A program made the translations under genes and the position numbers. From NCBI RefSeq assembly GCF_017654505.1, contig NC_054536.1:15401794-15465793 (forward strand): a stretch of DNA of 64,000 nt, written 5' to 3'. The first letter of the stretch is position 1; every line of letters begins with the position of its first letter. Source of the DNA: Polyodon spathula (lineage: Eukaryota; Chordata; Actinopteri; Acipenseriformes; Polyodontidae). A model generated the notes under the pieces. It searched no databases. It saw nothing but the letters and a program-made list of their open reading frames with translations, and was not told the DNA's origin. Of this stretch, positions 25,165 through 37,429 are shown one piece after another.

Positions 25165-26097
25165 TGCTGCTATTCCTAATCTACATTAATGATTTCGATT
25201 CTGGTATAGTAAGCAAACTTGTTAAATTTGCAGACGACACAAAAGTAGGAGGAGTGGCAAACACTGTTGCAGCAGCAAAGGTCATTCCAAAGGATGTAGA
25301 CACGATTCAGAACTGGGCAGACACATGGCAAATGACATTTAATAGAGAAAAGTGTAAGGTACTGCATGCAGGAAATAAAAATATACATTATAAATATCAT
25401 ATGGGAGATACTGAAATTGGAGAAGGAATCTATGAAAAAGACCTAGGAGTTTTTGTTGACTCAGAAATGTCTTCATCTAGACAATGTGGGGAAGCTATAA
25501 AAAAGGCTAACAAGATTGTCGGATACATTGTGAAAAGTGTTGAATTTAAATCAAGGGAAGTAATGTTAAACCTGTACAATGCACTAGTAAGACCTCATCT
25601 TGAATATTGTGTGCAGTTCTGGTCAGCTCGCTATAAAAAAGATATTGCTGCTCTAGAAAGAGTGCAAAGAAGAGCGACCAGAATTATTCCGGGCTTAAAA
25701 GGCATGTCATATGCAGACAGGCTAAAATAATTGAATCTGTTCAGTCTTGAACAAAGAAGACTACGTGGCGACCTAATTCAAGCATTCAAAATTCTGAAAG
25801 GTATTGACAGTGTCGACCCAAGGGACTTTTTCAGCCTGAAAAAAGAAACAAGGACCAGGGGTCACAAATGGAGATTAGACAAAGGGGCATTCAGAACAGA
25901 AAATAGGAGGCACTTTTTTACACAAAGAATTGTGAGGGTCTGGAATCAACTCCCCAGTAATGTTGTTGAAGCTGACACCCTGGGATCCTTCAAGAAGCTG
26001 CTTGATGAGATTCTGGGATCAATAAGCTACTAACAACCAAACGAGCAAGTTTGTAACCTTTCTTATGTTCTTATGTTCTTATGTTCTTATGTTCTAT
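25165..26097 (+). mobile_element. CR1-like LINE, truncated copy with one stop
   Basis: The copy begins inside the reverse transcriptase (CTGCTATTCC, 25167) and runs to the TTCTTATG tail at about 26062-26097. It encodes FADDTKVGG, EIGEGIYEKDLGVF, LYNALVRPHLEYCVQFW and the final KKLLDEILGSISY. Frames 25152-25730 and 25731-26033 are in the same phase, separated only by a TAA where the long copy has GAA (LKELN). Its tail lacks the GATGGGCCGAATGG segment seen in the long copy. Confidence 0.93.
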
Positions 26098-26222
26098 TGA
26101 GACAGCATAGCTTGCTTAGCTCTTCTACTCCTTTACTGCTGCTCCCTGGATGTGTCTCCAGCATGCTAATATACTGCAGGTCAGAGAATCTAATATACTA
26201 CAGGTCACTGATCACACGAGCA

Positions 26223-26985
26223 GCTATCCTAAAGAGTAAGTAGCGAGGTTTCCCAAAAACATATAGAGTTATACGTCTCCACATGTTGCTACAACTGTTT
26301 AGATAACCTATCAGCATTTTTTTTCATTGTTAACATCCTGACAACTTTTTACACTTTATGTTTTATAACTTTAAAATCTGTTTCAAAGCTGTTGTGTTTG
26401 TCAGCAACTAAACGAAACATAACTCAAGTACTCAGTTTTAGCGTTATGCTTAACTGTTTACTTGGTAAGACTCCATTACACAGAGGCAAACATGTCTGCT
26501 AGCTTACACATCCATTGTTCAACACTTCCTGTCCTAAAGTCCAGATCCGTCACACTTTATGGCACCTTTTCCAAGTTCCCTGTCTTAAAAGGAATGCAAC
26601 CGTAACCGTTGCAATAAACCATAATCAATACATAACAATGGCTCTTTTCAAAATGGCAGCTCTAGTGCACTGGGGTTTGAGATCTGATTCTGTCCTCTAA
26701 ATCACTGCAGAAAAAAAAAACCTGCTTTCTGTTCCGCACCACATTATGGATCTTTATTGCTGTGTTACCCTGTTTGACAATATGGGCAATAATCCTTTCA
26801 CTAGAGCAGACATTTTGGAAAGAGCTTTGAAACAGACTTTAAAGTTAGAAGCATAACAAGTTGTCAGGATGTTAACAATGGAAAGAAAAATGACATGCCC
26901 GTTCTTTAAACAGTTGCTGCAACACGTAGCGTTGTGTAATGCTATATTTTTCAGAAGCCCGCTACTTACTCTTTAAGATAGCATT
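26223..26985. mobile_element. Foldback element with about 170-bp inverted arms
   Basis: The left arm starts GCTATCCTAAAGAGTAAG (26223) and runs to AATCTGTTTCAAAGCT near 26388. The right arm starts AGCTTTGAAACAGACTTT (26825) and ends TTACTCTTTAAGATAGC (26985). The arms are reverse complements over most of their length, including TGTTAACATCCTGACAACTT and the reverse of it. The roughly 430-bp centre has no transposase. I see no convincing target duplication, so the superfamily is open. Confidence 0.85.
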
Positions 26986-27012
26986 CAAATCCCTTTTCTT
27001 GATGTTTCTTTA

Positions 27013-27288
27013 CAGCTATGGCCAGAAGTTTTGCATCAACCAATATAATTTAATCTTGCTTCAGAAAGTCAAATGAAACCTGCTGAATAATTTTACATTA
27101 ACATAATACAACTATTATGGCTTCCAGTAGACTTTTGCAATATCTTTTTGTTGTATTTTTTTTTAATTATTATTACATGATGTTAAATAATAGATCTAAA
27201 CTATGTTAATATATTGTTTTATTATTATTATTGAATTGTCTAATTCCTAAAATTTTAGGTGATGCAAAACTTTTGACCATAGCTATAA
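27013..27288. mobile_element. Miniature Tc1-like element (MITE)
   Basis: CAGCTATGGCCAGAAGTTTT with GCATCA (27015-27040) and GATGCAAAACTTTTGACC with ATAGCT (27259-27285) form a terminal inverted repeat of about 26 bp. Each end is bordered by TA. The 220-bp AT-rich interior has no coding capacity. Ends of this type belong to Tc1/mariner miniature elements in fish. Confidence 0.8.
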
Positions 27289-27589
27289 ATTTGAAAAAGG
27301 CAGTCATAGCTTATCTTAATAATTGTGTATATCACACTGACTGGAACAGCTGAAAAGAGACATTTACTGTATGCTGATCTTTACTGGAAAATGTATAAGA
27401 AACTATAGATGGTTATCACAATACATAAATGCATAATCTCATCACTCACCAGGTTACAATTAAGGGCTACCCAATGGCTTCTATTGATCAAATCAATCTT
27501 GAACCCAGCACATACCATATTCAATGGTTATATATAGCTGACAACAAATATGCAACATACTTACTGACCAGGAGGACTGAAGGTCAATA

Positions 27590-27800
27590 GGTGCCCGTTG
27601 TCATGCTAGTCAGAGAAGTTTCCTCCTTGAATTTTTGAGCTCCTGACCAGTAGTGAGCGCCATGAGGCAAACTGACAAAGCTGGCTTACCTTCCTAACCC
27701 AGAGGGAGCACAAGGGCCAAGACAACATGTAGCACTCCATTTGGGTCCCCAGCCAAGATCGTACCACTCCTAATATCCCACTCTTGCCAAGCTGGACCAA
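27590..27800 (+). mobile_element. SINE-like fragment, old copy
   Basis: The part CCTTCCTAACCCAGAGGGAG followed by CACAAGGGCC, and the block around ACTCCATTTGGGTCCCC, follow the 43380-43445 part of the copy at 43080-43500. The copy is very diverged, so this is a moderate call. Confidence 0.4.
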
Positions 27801-27808
27801 CCCTTTTA

Positions 27809-27811
<3 letters not shown>

Positions 27812-27866
<55 letters not shown>

Positions 27867-27872
27867 GTGTGT
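27812..27872. repeat. GT microsatellite
   Basis: About 29 GT units with one GC interruption. Confidence 0.95.
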
Positions 27873-28740
27873 TGGCATGGCAACAGCAAAATATAAATCC
27901 TGGTATCAGTTACGTTCATACGCAGTTACATGACTAATACATTTTTATCAGACTCCTACCTACGTCATCACTGCCTGCGTTGCTTACTGTCAAAGGCTTC
28001 CATATTTGTAACAGCAAGCATTGTAAAGTGCGTCGTGTCATACGCCTTTTGATTTTTCATCTTGTCAATAAACTTCAGTAGGTACACAAGGTTACTGCAG
28101 GAAAATTGTACACAGGTCTAATGTAAGAGCATGTTTATTTGGAATTTGCAAAGTAAACATAAATATTGTGACTAAATCACTTGTCCTTTAAGGTATTTTT
28201 TTTTTATCGTACTAAAAATAATTATAATTTCTATTATTATAGAAATTAATTTTAATATCAGCTCAAAAGCTTAAATGTACATCCAGCTTTTTTGTTCTTA
28301 TGCATAGTCAGCATCGTTGCCTAACAGACTAGTGCATCTTCTGCAGCATTAAGCCCCTAAACAGTGTCATTATGCATGGGATCTAAACCAACGAACAATG
28401 CAGCAAGATTCCCTAAACTTGACTGAGCACTGCAGGGGGTGTTTGACTGAACGGCTGCTTCCCAAGGATATGAGAAAAACAGCCAACTTTACACCACTAA
28501 GCAGAGCACTCATTGCTAATTCTGAAGCAACTGCTGACAGGGACACGATTTAGGGCAGTACACAGCTATTATTCTATCAATTCATCAGAGAAGGTCAAGG
28601 CTCCTTCAGATGATGCTGTATCAAGGCTGAGGAGATTTTTTGCAAACATCAGCCACTTATTATAAAAGTTAAACGTTTTCAGTTCATATCTGTGAACAAT
28701 TTTTAATTGAATTACAGAAACAAAGGCTAACAGGACAAGG

Positions 28741-28890
28741 TGACATTATCCTTACCTTTAAGTATATACTGCCTTCTGAGATCAGTTGTCTTTACTAAAT
28801 GCATTCCATAAATACCCAATACAGTCAATAACATTCAATAGATTTCATTGAGCTATTACACCAAATTGGATGGCCAGTTAATTTCACAAT
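28741..28890. repeat. Paired related segment, copy 1
   Basis: This copy shares ATTATCCT, CAGTTGTCTTTACTAAA, TTTCATTGAGCTAT, CC.AA.TGG and GGCC with 30716-30870 in the same order, orientation and approximate spacing. Neither copy codes for protein. The pattern of short conserved blocks separated by variable DNA is more like two old copies of one non-coding element than a recent duplication. Confidence 0.7.
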
Positions 28891-30715
28891 ATGGCAGAAG
28901 AAATGTTAAAATGAGGACCAAACAGACTCCATCACATACTGTTTGTTTTTTTTTCTTGGCTTAGAACCCACAATGAAAAAGAATAGGCACAGAGAAAGGA
29001 ATAGGCAACACTAATTACCTGAGCTACATCATCATAATCAGGGGGTATTATTGCTGGTTCTTTCAGTTGAGACTTTTTCTATAAACAGTCTATTATCCTG
29101 TACTAGTCCCTTATAATTGATTGTGGTTTACAATAGTAGTAAAGCATGGTATAGTCACATAAACATGAGTTAAAAAAAAGGTATGATTTTTACACAGCAT
29201 AGAGTATCGCTTAAAAAAACAGTGAAATTGCAACATCTTTATAGGGGAACCTGTATTATAAATATCTATGTAACTCAGAAGGTGAGGTTGTCTTGATTCA
29301 GACATGGTCCTGGACACTGTGCTAATCAGTACTGAAAATATACCTTCAACTCATTTGACAAAACACTTGCTTCCATTAACCATTTTATTACTTTTTTAAA
29401 TAGGAATAAACCATTCACATCCAAACTGATAACCAATAGTATCTAAATCCAAAAACCTAAACCAAACCAGATTCTGAATATTGCACATCACAGCTTTATT
29501 TCTAAGCACAGGGGGAAAAAACCTAATAATTTTGATGATTCTGAACATACTGACACTGTAACAGCTGCCCCACATTCACAGACAAATTGTCATAAAATGA
29601 AGACAGTTGCAACTTGCATTTATCACCTATTGCTTTATCTGTCCATGGTTACTGAAAATGAATATAATTAAAGTGGTGACTCACTAAGAAATACCACATA
29701 TTTGTACATCTGAAAATACTGGTTAATGTGAGCAGGGTCATGTATGTAAAAAGCAAGCAATCCTGCCTCCGTAGTTATAACAATAGCTACAAGCAAGAGT
29801 TCACTAGTACCAGTGGAGACAAATACAGTCACACAAAACTGATTTTCAGACAGCAGTGCCCACTGTAAGAATTCCCCCCCAAAATGCATTCCACCAACAA
29901 ATTCACATTAGACATTTTTAAAAACATGTAAATAATTCATACATGCATATTTTAATATCATTAACACAACAGTTCCCCAACACCTGGGTACCTATGTTTT
30001 ATATTTCTTTGATAATTATCAGCTATTTTTGCAAAAAAAATTAATAAATAAAAGGTTTGAAAACGCTGCTAATTTTATTTGAATATGTTACTGCCATGGG
30101 TGTTGATATAGCAGTTTATTTTGTATCACATTGCCTCAGTTTCTAGCTGTGTTAATATAGAATCATTGCATTTTTTTATATTGTAACTTAATTCAATTTC
30201 CTAGAATCATGGTTTAGCAGTAATGTTCATTCAACCTAACAGTCAGACTGGTACAATTTTTATTTTTTCAAACCACCGGCCATTATTATTGTTATTGTAG
30301 TAGGAATCAGAATATATACATCGCCAAAAAAAATCTGACATGTTATCTTTTTATATTTACATATATGGATTCATGTAAAACTGAAATGCCATCTTGGTAA
30401 CAACACTAATACAAGGTCTCCGCACAGAGCATTATGGTTGGTCCTTTTATCGTGTAATTGAGAAGAACAGAACAGCTGCAGCATGCAATCTTAGCAGGGT
30501 ACTAACAGATCCTCGGGACTAATCACTTCGACAAACAACACTCTTTCTCCATTCCAAGGAAGGCTTCACCATTCTGGAGCGCTTCTGGTGGCATATGGTC
30601 TACTTTTCAAATGTCCTATCAGGCACATCTAACATCTACATTGAGGGCCTCCTTAAACCGAGAATTTTTTTTATTTTTTTTTTAATTGCAAGAAAAGAAG
30701 ATTAGCAGTCACGTT
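28891..30715. other. Non-genic stretch
   Basis: No gene or mobile element is recognised. Frames at 29111-29317 and 29668-29889 (reverse) carry no domain I know. Confidence 0.5.
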
Positions 30716-30870
30716 TAAGATTATCCTCACTTAACATTATATATAACATTGCTATCTCGTGCCAGTTGTCTTTACTAAAATAACTCTGTAAACAAAATGA
30801 ATACCATCCAATTGTTTTCATTGAGCTATCACCCCCAACTGGGAGGCCTGATAGTTCCTCTTAATGATGT
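30716..30870. repeat. Paired related segment, copy 2
   Basis: This is the partner of 28741-28890. CAGTTGTCTTTACTAAA is at about 30764-30780 and TTTCATTGAGCTATCAC at about 30818-30834. The two copies lie 2 kb apart, about 7-9 kb upstream of NEUROD6. The source could be an ancient SINE later kept as regulatory DNA, which is inference. Confidence 0.7.
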
Positions 30871-31115
30871 ATTTTTTGTAGTAAGCAGTAGATAAGAATT
30901 AACAGTTTATTTTCTTTTCTTTACAACAATGCCACAAAAAGTACATTAACCATTAGATCAAACATATTTGACAAATCTTTGGCCAGAGCACCTGTACCTC
31001 CTTAATAGAAAGCTTGCAGGATTTCAGGCAGGTAATCTATAATTCAAGTGCCTGGTATATCATTGGTTAATCTACAAGCCTATTACCAGCAAGTTCCAAT
31101 TAACCTATAAGGTGT

Positions 31116-31199
<84 letters not shown>

Positions 31200-32989
31200 A
31201 TTCAAAAAAGTTTTGCCTTGCTTTCAATTACCACCTCCTCCCCAACCACCACCACCTCTCTCAGCCTCATCCGTGATGTACAAGTTGCATAGATTTATTA
31301 TTTTATTGTTTGTTTTTTAGCAGGTCGCATCGAGATGCTCCAGGGGATGAGAATGTGAGACTGTGATTCAACTATATTTATTTTTATTCATCCATTGTTG
31401 GGGTTCAGTGTTTTTGGAAATCTGTAAGATTTTGTATTATAATAAAGGTGGTTATTTTATGCAAGAATGTCCTCACTGAAAGTAATTTATTTTTGTTGTG
31501 CCATTTAATAAAACAAACTGTGAGGTTTCAGACCGTTCTTACCACATGTATTACTCCAATCAACAGTGTAGTGTTAGTATGTTGTTAAAATAATTTCTGT
31601 ATTTGTGTTAAAATAATAAAAGGTTGTTAAATAATTTAGCTAAAAACTATACATATGTAACCATATTTCTACATATTTAAGACTTTGTCAGTGACAGAGG
31701 GTGCAAATGAGCCTCAGTGTGTTTAAAATGAATCTATCGCCTGACTAATTTTGACGATATCCTTACATGTGATTAGACACCAATCACTTACCATTATTCT
31801 GATACCAAGCACATCCTTGTCAAATCTGTGAAACTGGGTTAATCCTTCTTCAAAGTGCACATGGCCTTCCAAAGGATGCAAACAATATATATTCATCACC
31901 TATCACAATCCCAGCTCCTGCTTGGGTTACCCTTCTCTTTCATCATATATAAATATATATTCTGGATAATCTGTTTACAGGCAAGGGGAATTCAATATTC
32001 TATGAATATTATTCCGAGTTTACATGCAATCAGAAATATCCAGAATCCAGCAGACCTTGGGCATGTGTAATGGCAGCATCACAATAGTTTTTTTTTTTAT
32101 AAATTTGTTGTCCTTAATATATTAACTATAATAAGTAGAAACTTCACAGACAATCTCAGTGAAACTTTATTCCTTCTAATATTGTAACTAACAACTGCTT
32201 TTTCATAAGTACCTACTGCTGAACAGTGTCTGTAGCAGATCAAAACTCAGCTGGCACAGAATAGCTGCATATTAAAATTTATCAAAAGTTTCACCTCTAT
32301 TACTCTGGATGCATTTGCAGCCAACTGAAAGAAAATACTTTCATTGCACATCTATGTTGTCAGTTGCACAAAGTACTGACTGCTTGGTAGGCAGTGTTGT
32401 GTGGCACACTGCTGTTACTGAGACAAATGAATAAACACCTTGAAAAAACATTCATTTTGATCTATTTGACTTTTAATTTGTTCACATTAAAAAAACAGCA
32501 TTAGTTTGTAAATTCAAGTGTTAAGAGGGGCAATGAAGACGCATCTGCCTGATACACTGGGTATAGTGTGGCTGTGCTAACATTACAAAGGGTCTAGCAG
32601 ATTCAGCACACTCTATACAACAACATGGATTTCCTTTAGCCAATATTTCTTATTTATACAATTTACATAGCTTGAACATTTTCAGAGACATCTTTGGTAA
32701 TTGAGCTGTGTCAATGTGAGTTCTGCCTGGCTACTCTTTCAAAGTAGGGACATCTGAATTGAAAGAGTTCACTGGTAAATGCGTGAACATGCAAACCTTC
32801 TGCTTTTGCCTGAAGCAAAGCATCACTCTTTTTTTAAAGCTGATAATGTGATAATTAAATTGCTTGCAGACACCTTGTCAATGGCATTTGCCAGATATGT
32901 GGAAACCCTTTTACAATTATTCTTTCCTGCAGGAGAATCATCACTGGAAGTACTGTGATCAGATTTAAGTTATTTTTGAGCCTGTGTAT
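30871..32989. other. Non-genic stretch
   Basis: No gene is supported. It holds one TA array (31117-31189). Confidence 0.5.
31113..31199. repeat. TG-TA-CA microsatellite
   Basis: A short TG run, about 33 TA units and a short CA run. The TG and CA ends are mutually complementary. Confidence 0.95.
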
Positions 32990-33260
32990 TAAAATTTTAT
33001 GTGGAGCGAAATGGGGCAGGCCTCCTTTCCTTTCTCCTGCACAATGATTTATTACCTGAAAAGACCAGGGAACTAATTAGCAGAGTAATTAATTAATATA
33101 CATTTGCATATTTGCATTTGCAATTAGTGCAGTCAACTGATTAGTCTGAAATGGGAAGTTTGACTCATCAGATGTTAGTGTCTGCTGGACCGGAAAGCTA
33201 CTGCCAGATGAGGCAAAAAGGGACAGTCTTGAGCGCATGTGCAGAACTTCTCTTTGTTTG
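32990..33260. promoter_or_regulatory. Candidate enhancer with POU and homeodomain sites
   Basis: Three POU-type octamers follow one another: ATTTGCAT at 33102-33109 and 33110-33117, and ATTTGCAA at 33116-33123. TAATTA homeodomain cores are at 33074-33079, 33086-33091 and 33090-33095. CAGATG E-boxes lie at about 33169 and 33205. The segment is free of simple repeats and lies 5 kb upstream of NEUROD6, a cortical-neuron gene. Motif density is seen. Enhancer activity is inferred. Confidence 0.4.
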
Positions 33261-33539
33261 ACAAAGTGAATCGGCTTCTGTTGAGGAAGTTACATTAAGG
33301 AGGCTTAGTGTGGATGGAGGTGATAATATACAATTTTAGAGACATAAGTGCAGTCATCAACTAGTGTTCCTGTCTGTCTCTTTAAAGATATCTGGTATAT
33401 ATCCAGTTAGCTAAGGCTATACATCTATCCCTATCTTGTGCTGTTCTGTCAGGTAGTGAAAAAAACCATTTGTGTATCCAATAATCAATAATTATTTTCA
33501 ACATTGCCCCACAATACCAACTGGCCTCTCTGCCAAGAT

Positions 33540-33660
33540 AAATCCACATTAAGAGTGCCCAAATATTTTACCCCAGATTTTCTCTCCTAATTTAGAATGT
33601 CCAATTATATCCTGGCAATAATTCTCTACAGCAGCTCAGGAGATTTGAAGGTCAGTGGCT
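33540..33660 (+). mobile_element. SINE-like fragment
   Basis: GTGCCCAAATATTTTACCCC, then TTTCTCTCCTAATTTAGAATG, matches the start of the copy at 43085-43135 (TGCCCAGTTATTTTACCCC, TTTTCTCCCC, GGAATG). Similarity fades by about 33640. Confidence 0.55.
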
Positions 33661-35339
33661 TTCTTCTGATGCCAGTTGCCTTTTTAATTTGAAAGTAGAA
33701 GTTGGTGAGCTAGATAATCTGTAACTAGTTTGACAGAAATAGTTACTGATACAAAATAAGAATCACATATCTCTTGGTGTCTGGTCGGACACCTTGGGTG
33801 GGTTGTGAGGCATGAGGAATGAATTATTGAACTTATAAAGCATCTACTTAGGGTTTTCTTTCAAAATATTGACCATTATGCAGTGTGGGCCATCATACAC
33901 GGCATGCCTAACATGATAGCTGCCTTGATTCTTCTCCAGGCTCTTATCACAGACTCATAAAGAGCTTTCAGATTGTATTTGGCTGATTGTAGGGAAGTGA
34001 GGCAGGGATACAAATTAGACATGCATTGTGCACTAAGCACTGCAACACTGATATGCTTTCCTACGTTATTTCCCCACAAAGTGAAGATTGTAACAGGGCG
34101 ATGTTACATAGGTGGGTTGTCACTGAATAGTACTGAATCTGACACAGAGCAGTGGGTGTTGACACGTCACACAGGCGCAAATAGTTAATTAACACAAATA
34201 TTGCCACTAGGCAGGGTACCAGCAATAGTAACCCAGTGTCAGATTAAATAAACAAAACAAAACAAAACAAGCTAAAAATAAAAGTTTGCCCACAAACAGC
34301 GACCGCTATTCCCACTGAAAGGAATGTCCTGCTGCAGGACCCTACTACACTACTAACCCTCATTGTACTTAGTTTGGGATTAAATCCCCTTAACTGACCT
34401 ATTTATGGGATCCCGGAGTCCTGGCATCCTCACAGAGACTCCTGCCTCTTCAAATGGCCTCGGCTGGGCAATGCCGTCATGACCCCCATTTTACAGTGAT
34501 AGGGTTCCGTAGTAGTTAATCCTATGGAGCGGATGCTCTCCTCCACAGTGTCAACAAGCACAAACTTTCACTAACTGCACATCTGTGTATCAAAGCTATG
34601 GCTTTGAAGTCACTTCGAACGTTGGCACTACTGACTTCTTCAATAGGCGGAAGCACACCCAGCCAATCAGGACCACCCAAGCCTTCCAGTTTAACAAAGC
34701 AGTCCTGGTCACAAGGATATTTTCAGTTGGAACAGTTAGTAACAATGGCAGATAATGATCTGAACAGAAACATTAATAGAGAACCATACAAAATAGGAAC
34801 ATGAAAATGATATAGGTATCCCTTTAAAATTATTCACGTTGATACAGCTGAAATATGATCCCTTTTTTGCATTTGGCGTTAAAACTTCAGTATGCCATTT
34901 TTAAACAAAGCTGTTGGTGGTCCAGGAAAAAGTGAATAGAAAATCCTTAAAGACATGACTCTAGTCTAGATCAATGATCTGAGGGCAGGTTCGGTCTATT
35001 GAGGAGAAGGAAGGCAATCGGCCATTTACATACCTTCACCACATTGTATTCAGGCATTTATTGTATCCTAAGCCACGAGTACCAGACAGACTGTAAAGCA
35101 ATTATTCGTTCTCCAGGCTTTTTGAAGTGAGATCATGAGGTTGGCTCAAGATATCCCTTGTTCAGGACATCTAGGTAATGAAAAGACTCAGGAACTAATA
35201 TTAGCTTGATTTTATTGGGCGGGGGTGTATAGTAAGGTGATGAAGAATGTAGTGGAATGCCAGCAAGTAGCATCGGGGTGCCCCTGATTAATATTCCCTT
35301 TGAATCCATTGCTATGGATATAGAGGGCATATGCATATG

Positions 35340-35697
35340 AGTACGGCCCCTTACAGCGACGATTCTGATGTGCCGGAGCGCTATGTTTTGTTATTGTTTT
35401 GTTACAAAGGAGGAGTGAGCAACCTAGGAGTTGCAGTCACAGAGCCAGCTTGGAAACCCTGAGTACCATCCTTTCCCCAGGACCTAAAGAGCACAGTTTT
35501 GTGGAGAGACTATTGTTGCTTTTGAGCGTCTTTTTGTTTGGGACTGTAACCCGTCATATTGTCTTCCCCTATACCATTGTTGGTGTAGGAGCGATTGATT
35601 TGTTATTTGTTTCCTTTTGATAAATAAGGACGTTTTTTATTGAGAGTACTGTTTGGACAGCCACTTTGTACACTGCACCACTTGCATCCTGTCACAG
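35340..35697 (+). mobile_element. Probable LTR 3' part
   Basis: GGGACTGTAACCCGTC and the end CTGCACCACTTGCATCCTGT with CACA resemble the layout of the Ty3/gypsy LTR at 52589 (GGGACTGCAACCCC ... CCACTTTGCCACA). The left edge is unclear and no internal domain adjoins it. A solo LTR or truncated LTR is likely. Confidence 0.35.
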
Positions 35698-35707
35698 CAT
35701 AACATTT

Positions 35708-35716
<9 letters not shown>

Positions 35717-35788
<72 letters not shown>
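35717..35788. repeat. TA microsatellite
   Basis: About 35 TA units. Confidence 0.95.
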
Positions 35789-35792
<4 letters not shown>

Positions 35793-37429
35793 CGACCGAG
35801 AAAATATATAATTGTACTAAATTTAAATTGTAGTACATTAGTTTCTTGAGGTTTTACAATAACGATGACCTTCGGTATTATCATCATGTGTAGTAAAATT
35901 TTACAGTGTAACATTTTAAGTATATGGAAAACTCCAAAGCAGTATGTACTATTTTTATGTAAAAATACATCAATAAATGAATAAAACTAAATTATATTCA
36001 GCACAGGATGCTGATAGGGTGTTAATAAAAAGTAAGACAATGGATTATGAAGTATTAATTGTCACTTATACTACAGATGGTAAAAAAAAAATAATAATTA
36101 AAACAATAAAATCTAAAACACCTAAGTTTCCATTTAAAACAAAAATATCAAAACAACCCAGTTAAAAGATAAGACCTGTTTAAAAAGTATAAAAATATTC
36201 ATAACAGTTTACTCATATAAGCAAATATTTTTAACATAAGTTAACTGCTCTTAGTGGAACCCGTTCTTACATGTGGTACTGTATTCTTTATTTTTCGCTG
36301 TTATTTGAATTTGATCTTTTGCTACTGATTGTATTGTATTCTGGTCCTGTGACACTGCATTATCCAATAGGGTTGTGAGGTGAGTGAAAGTGTTAAATCA
36401 AGAGCTACATTTAATAGGATCAATTTGAAAAAAAAAAAAACAGTGATAAAAAAAATCTAAACCCTTTTGTTTCGTATCAAATCAGTTAAATATGATTACC
36501 TTTTGTTCAGTATCTAATAATGTTTTTTTGTTTTGTTTTGTTTTGTTTTTTAAATAACTCAAATAATGGTTAAAAAAGGCTGAATAAACCATGCATTTCT
36601 TTATGGAACATACAGGAACTTTTATTTTTCTAGTGTCTGTGAAACACCAGGTAACATTTTTTTTTTTGCAATGAGTTCTAATATACATTTTTCAAGCAAC
36701 TTTTTTCCTTAGGTTTCCAATAAAGTTTAGTCTTTTATGTTTTGACATGGTACTTTTCCTTCACTATACAAATCCCCATCACCTTTCTGCAATTGAGATT
36801 CTTCTACTGTTTTTTTTTATTTTCTCCTCTCCAGTAAAAACAAAATGAAGTTATATCTGACCAAAAGCACTTAACATGCACAAACAACTAAACAGAAAGA
36901 AAATCAAATGCTGCTGGAGAATGCTCAAGCACAAGCAAGAAAATGTGAAGCAGAAATAAATAAAGATAAAATGGCCAGAGCTATGGTTATAGTTTTGTCT
37001 CTATATTCCCAATCCCCAAAACACCTAAACATTTGGGACAAGTAGATAGTTTCAAATATATCTGTACAGCATGGTGAGAAAATTTAAATGTTATCCATAC
37101 ACAGTAGTGTGTGGTGAAACCTAACTGGTTATGTTAAAACTAACAGTTAGCAACTCTAAGGTAGGTTCTGTCCTCTAGCAACTAGAATAGAATTCCTATT
37201 ATTTTCCCTTTGTGGCATCTTCATTATGACAATTAAGTCTGAGATCGAACCTTAATGTAGCAATAACTCAGCTGGTTTCCATTAAAACAACAACAACACA
37301 CACACACACACACTCACACACTTGCCTTGTATTAGCAATCTCAGGAGAATTGGATAGCGATGCCGGTATTAATCTTTCTTTAGTCTGATTTTTTTTGACA
37401 GTACATTAAAGCTAGTTGGTGCCCAGTTA

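Larger units (their letters stand above)
27289..28740. other. Non-genic stretch with possible conserved DNA
   Basis: No gene is supported apart from a SINE-like fragment and a GT array. The stretch 28380-28690 is unusually free of simple repeats and includes an E-box CAGATG (about 28607). It is a candidate conserved element near NEUROD6, unproven. Confidence 0.4.
33261..37429. other. Non-genic stretch upstream of NEUROD6
   Basis: No gene is supported. It holds a SINE-like fragment, a probable LTR fragment, a TA array and a CA array (about 37293-37320). The segment 34140-34800 is GC-richer, contains AAACA repeats (34255-34270) and looks like an unclassified old repeat. Confidence 0.45.
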
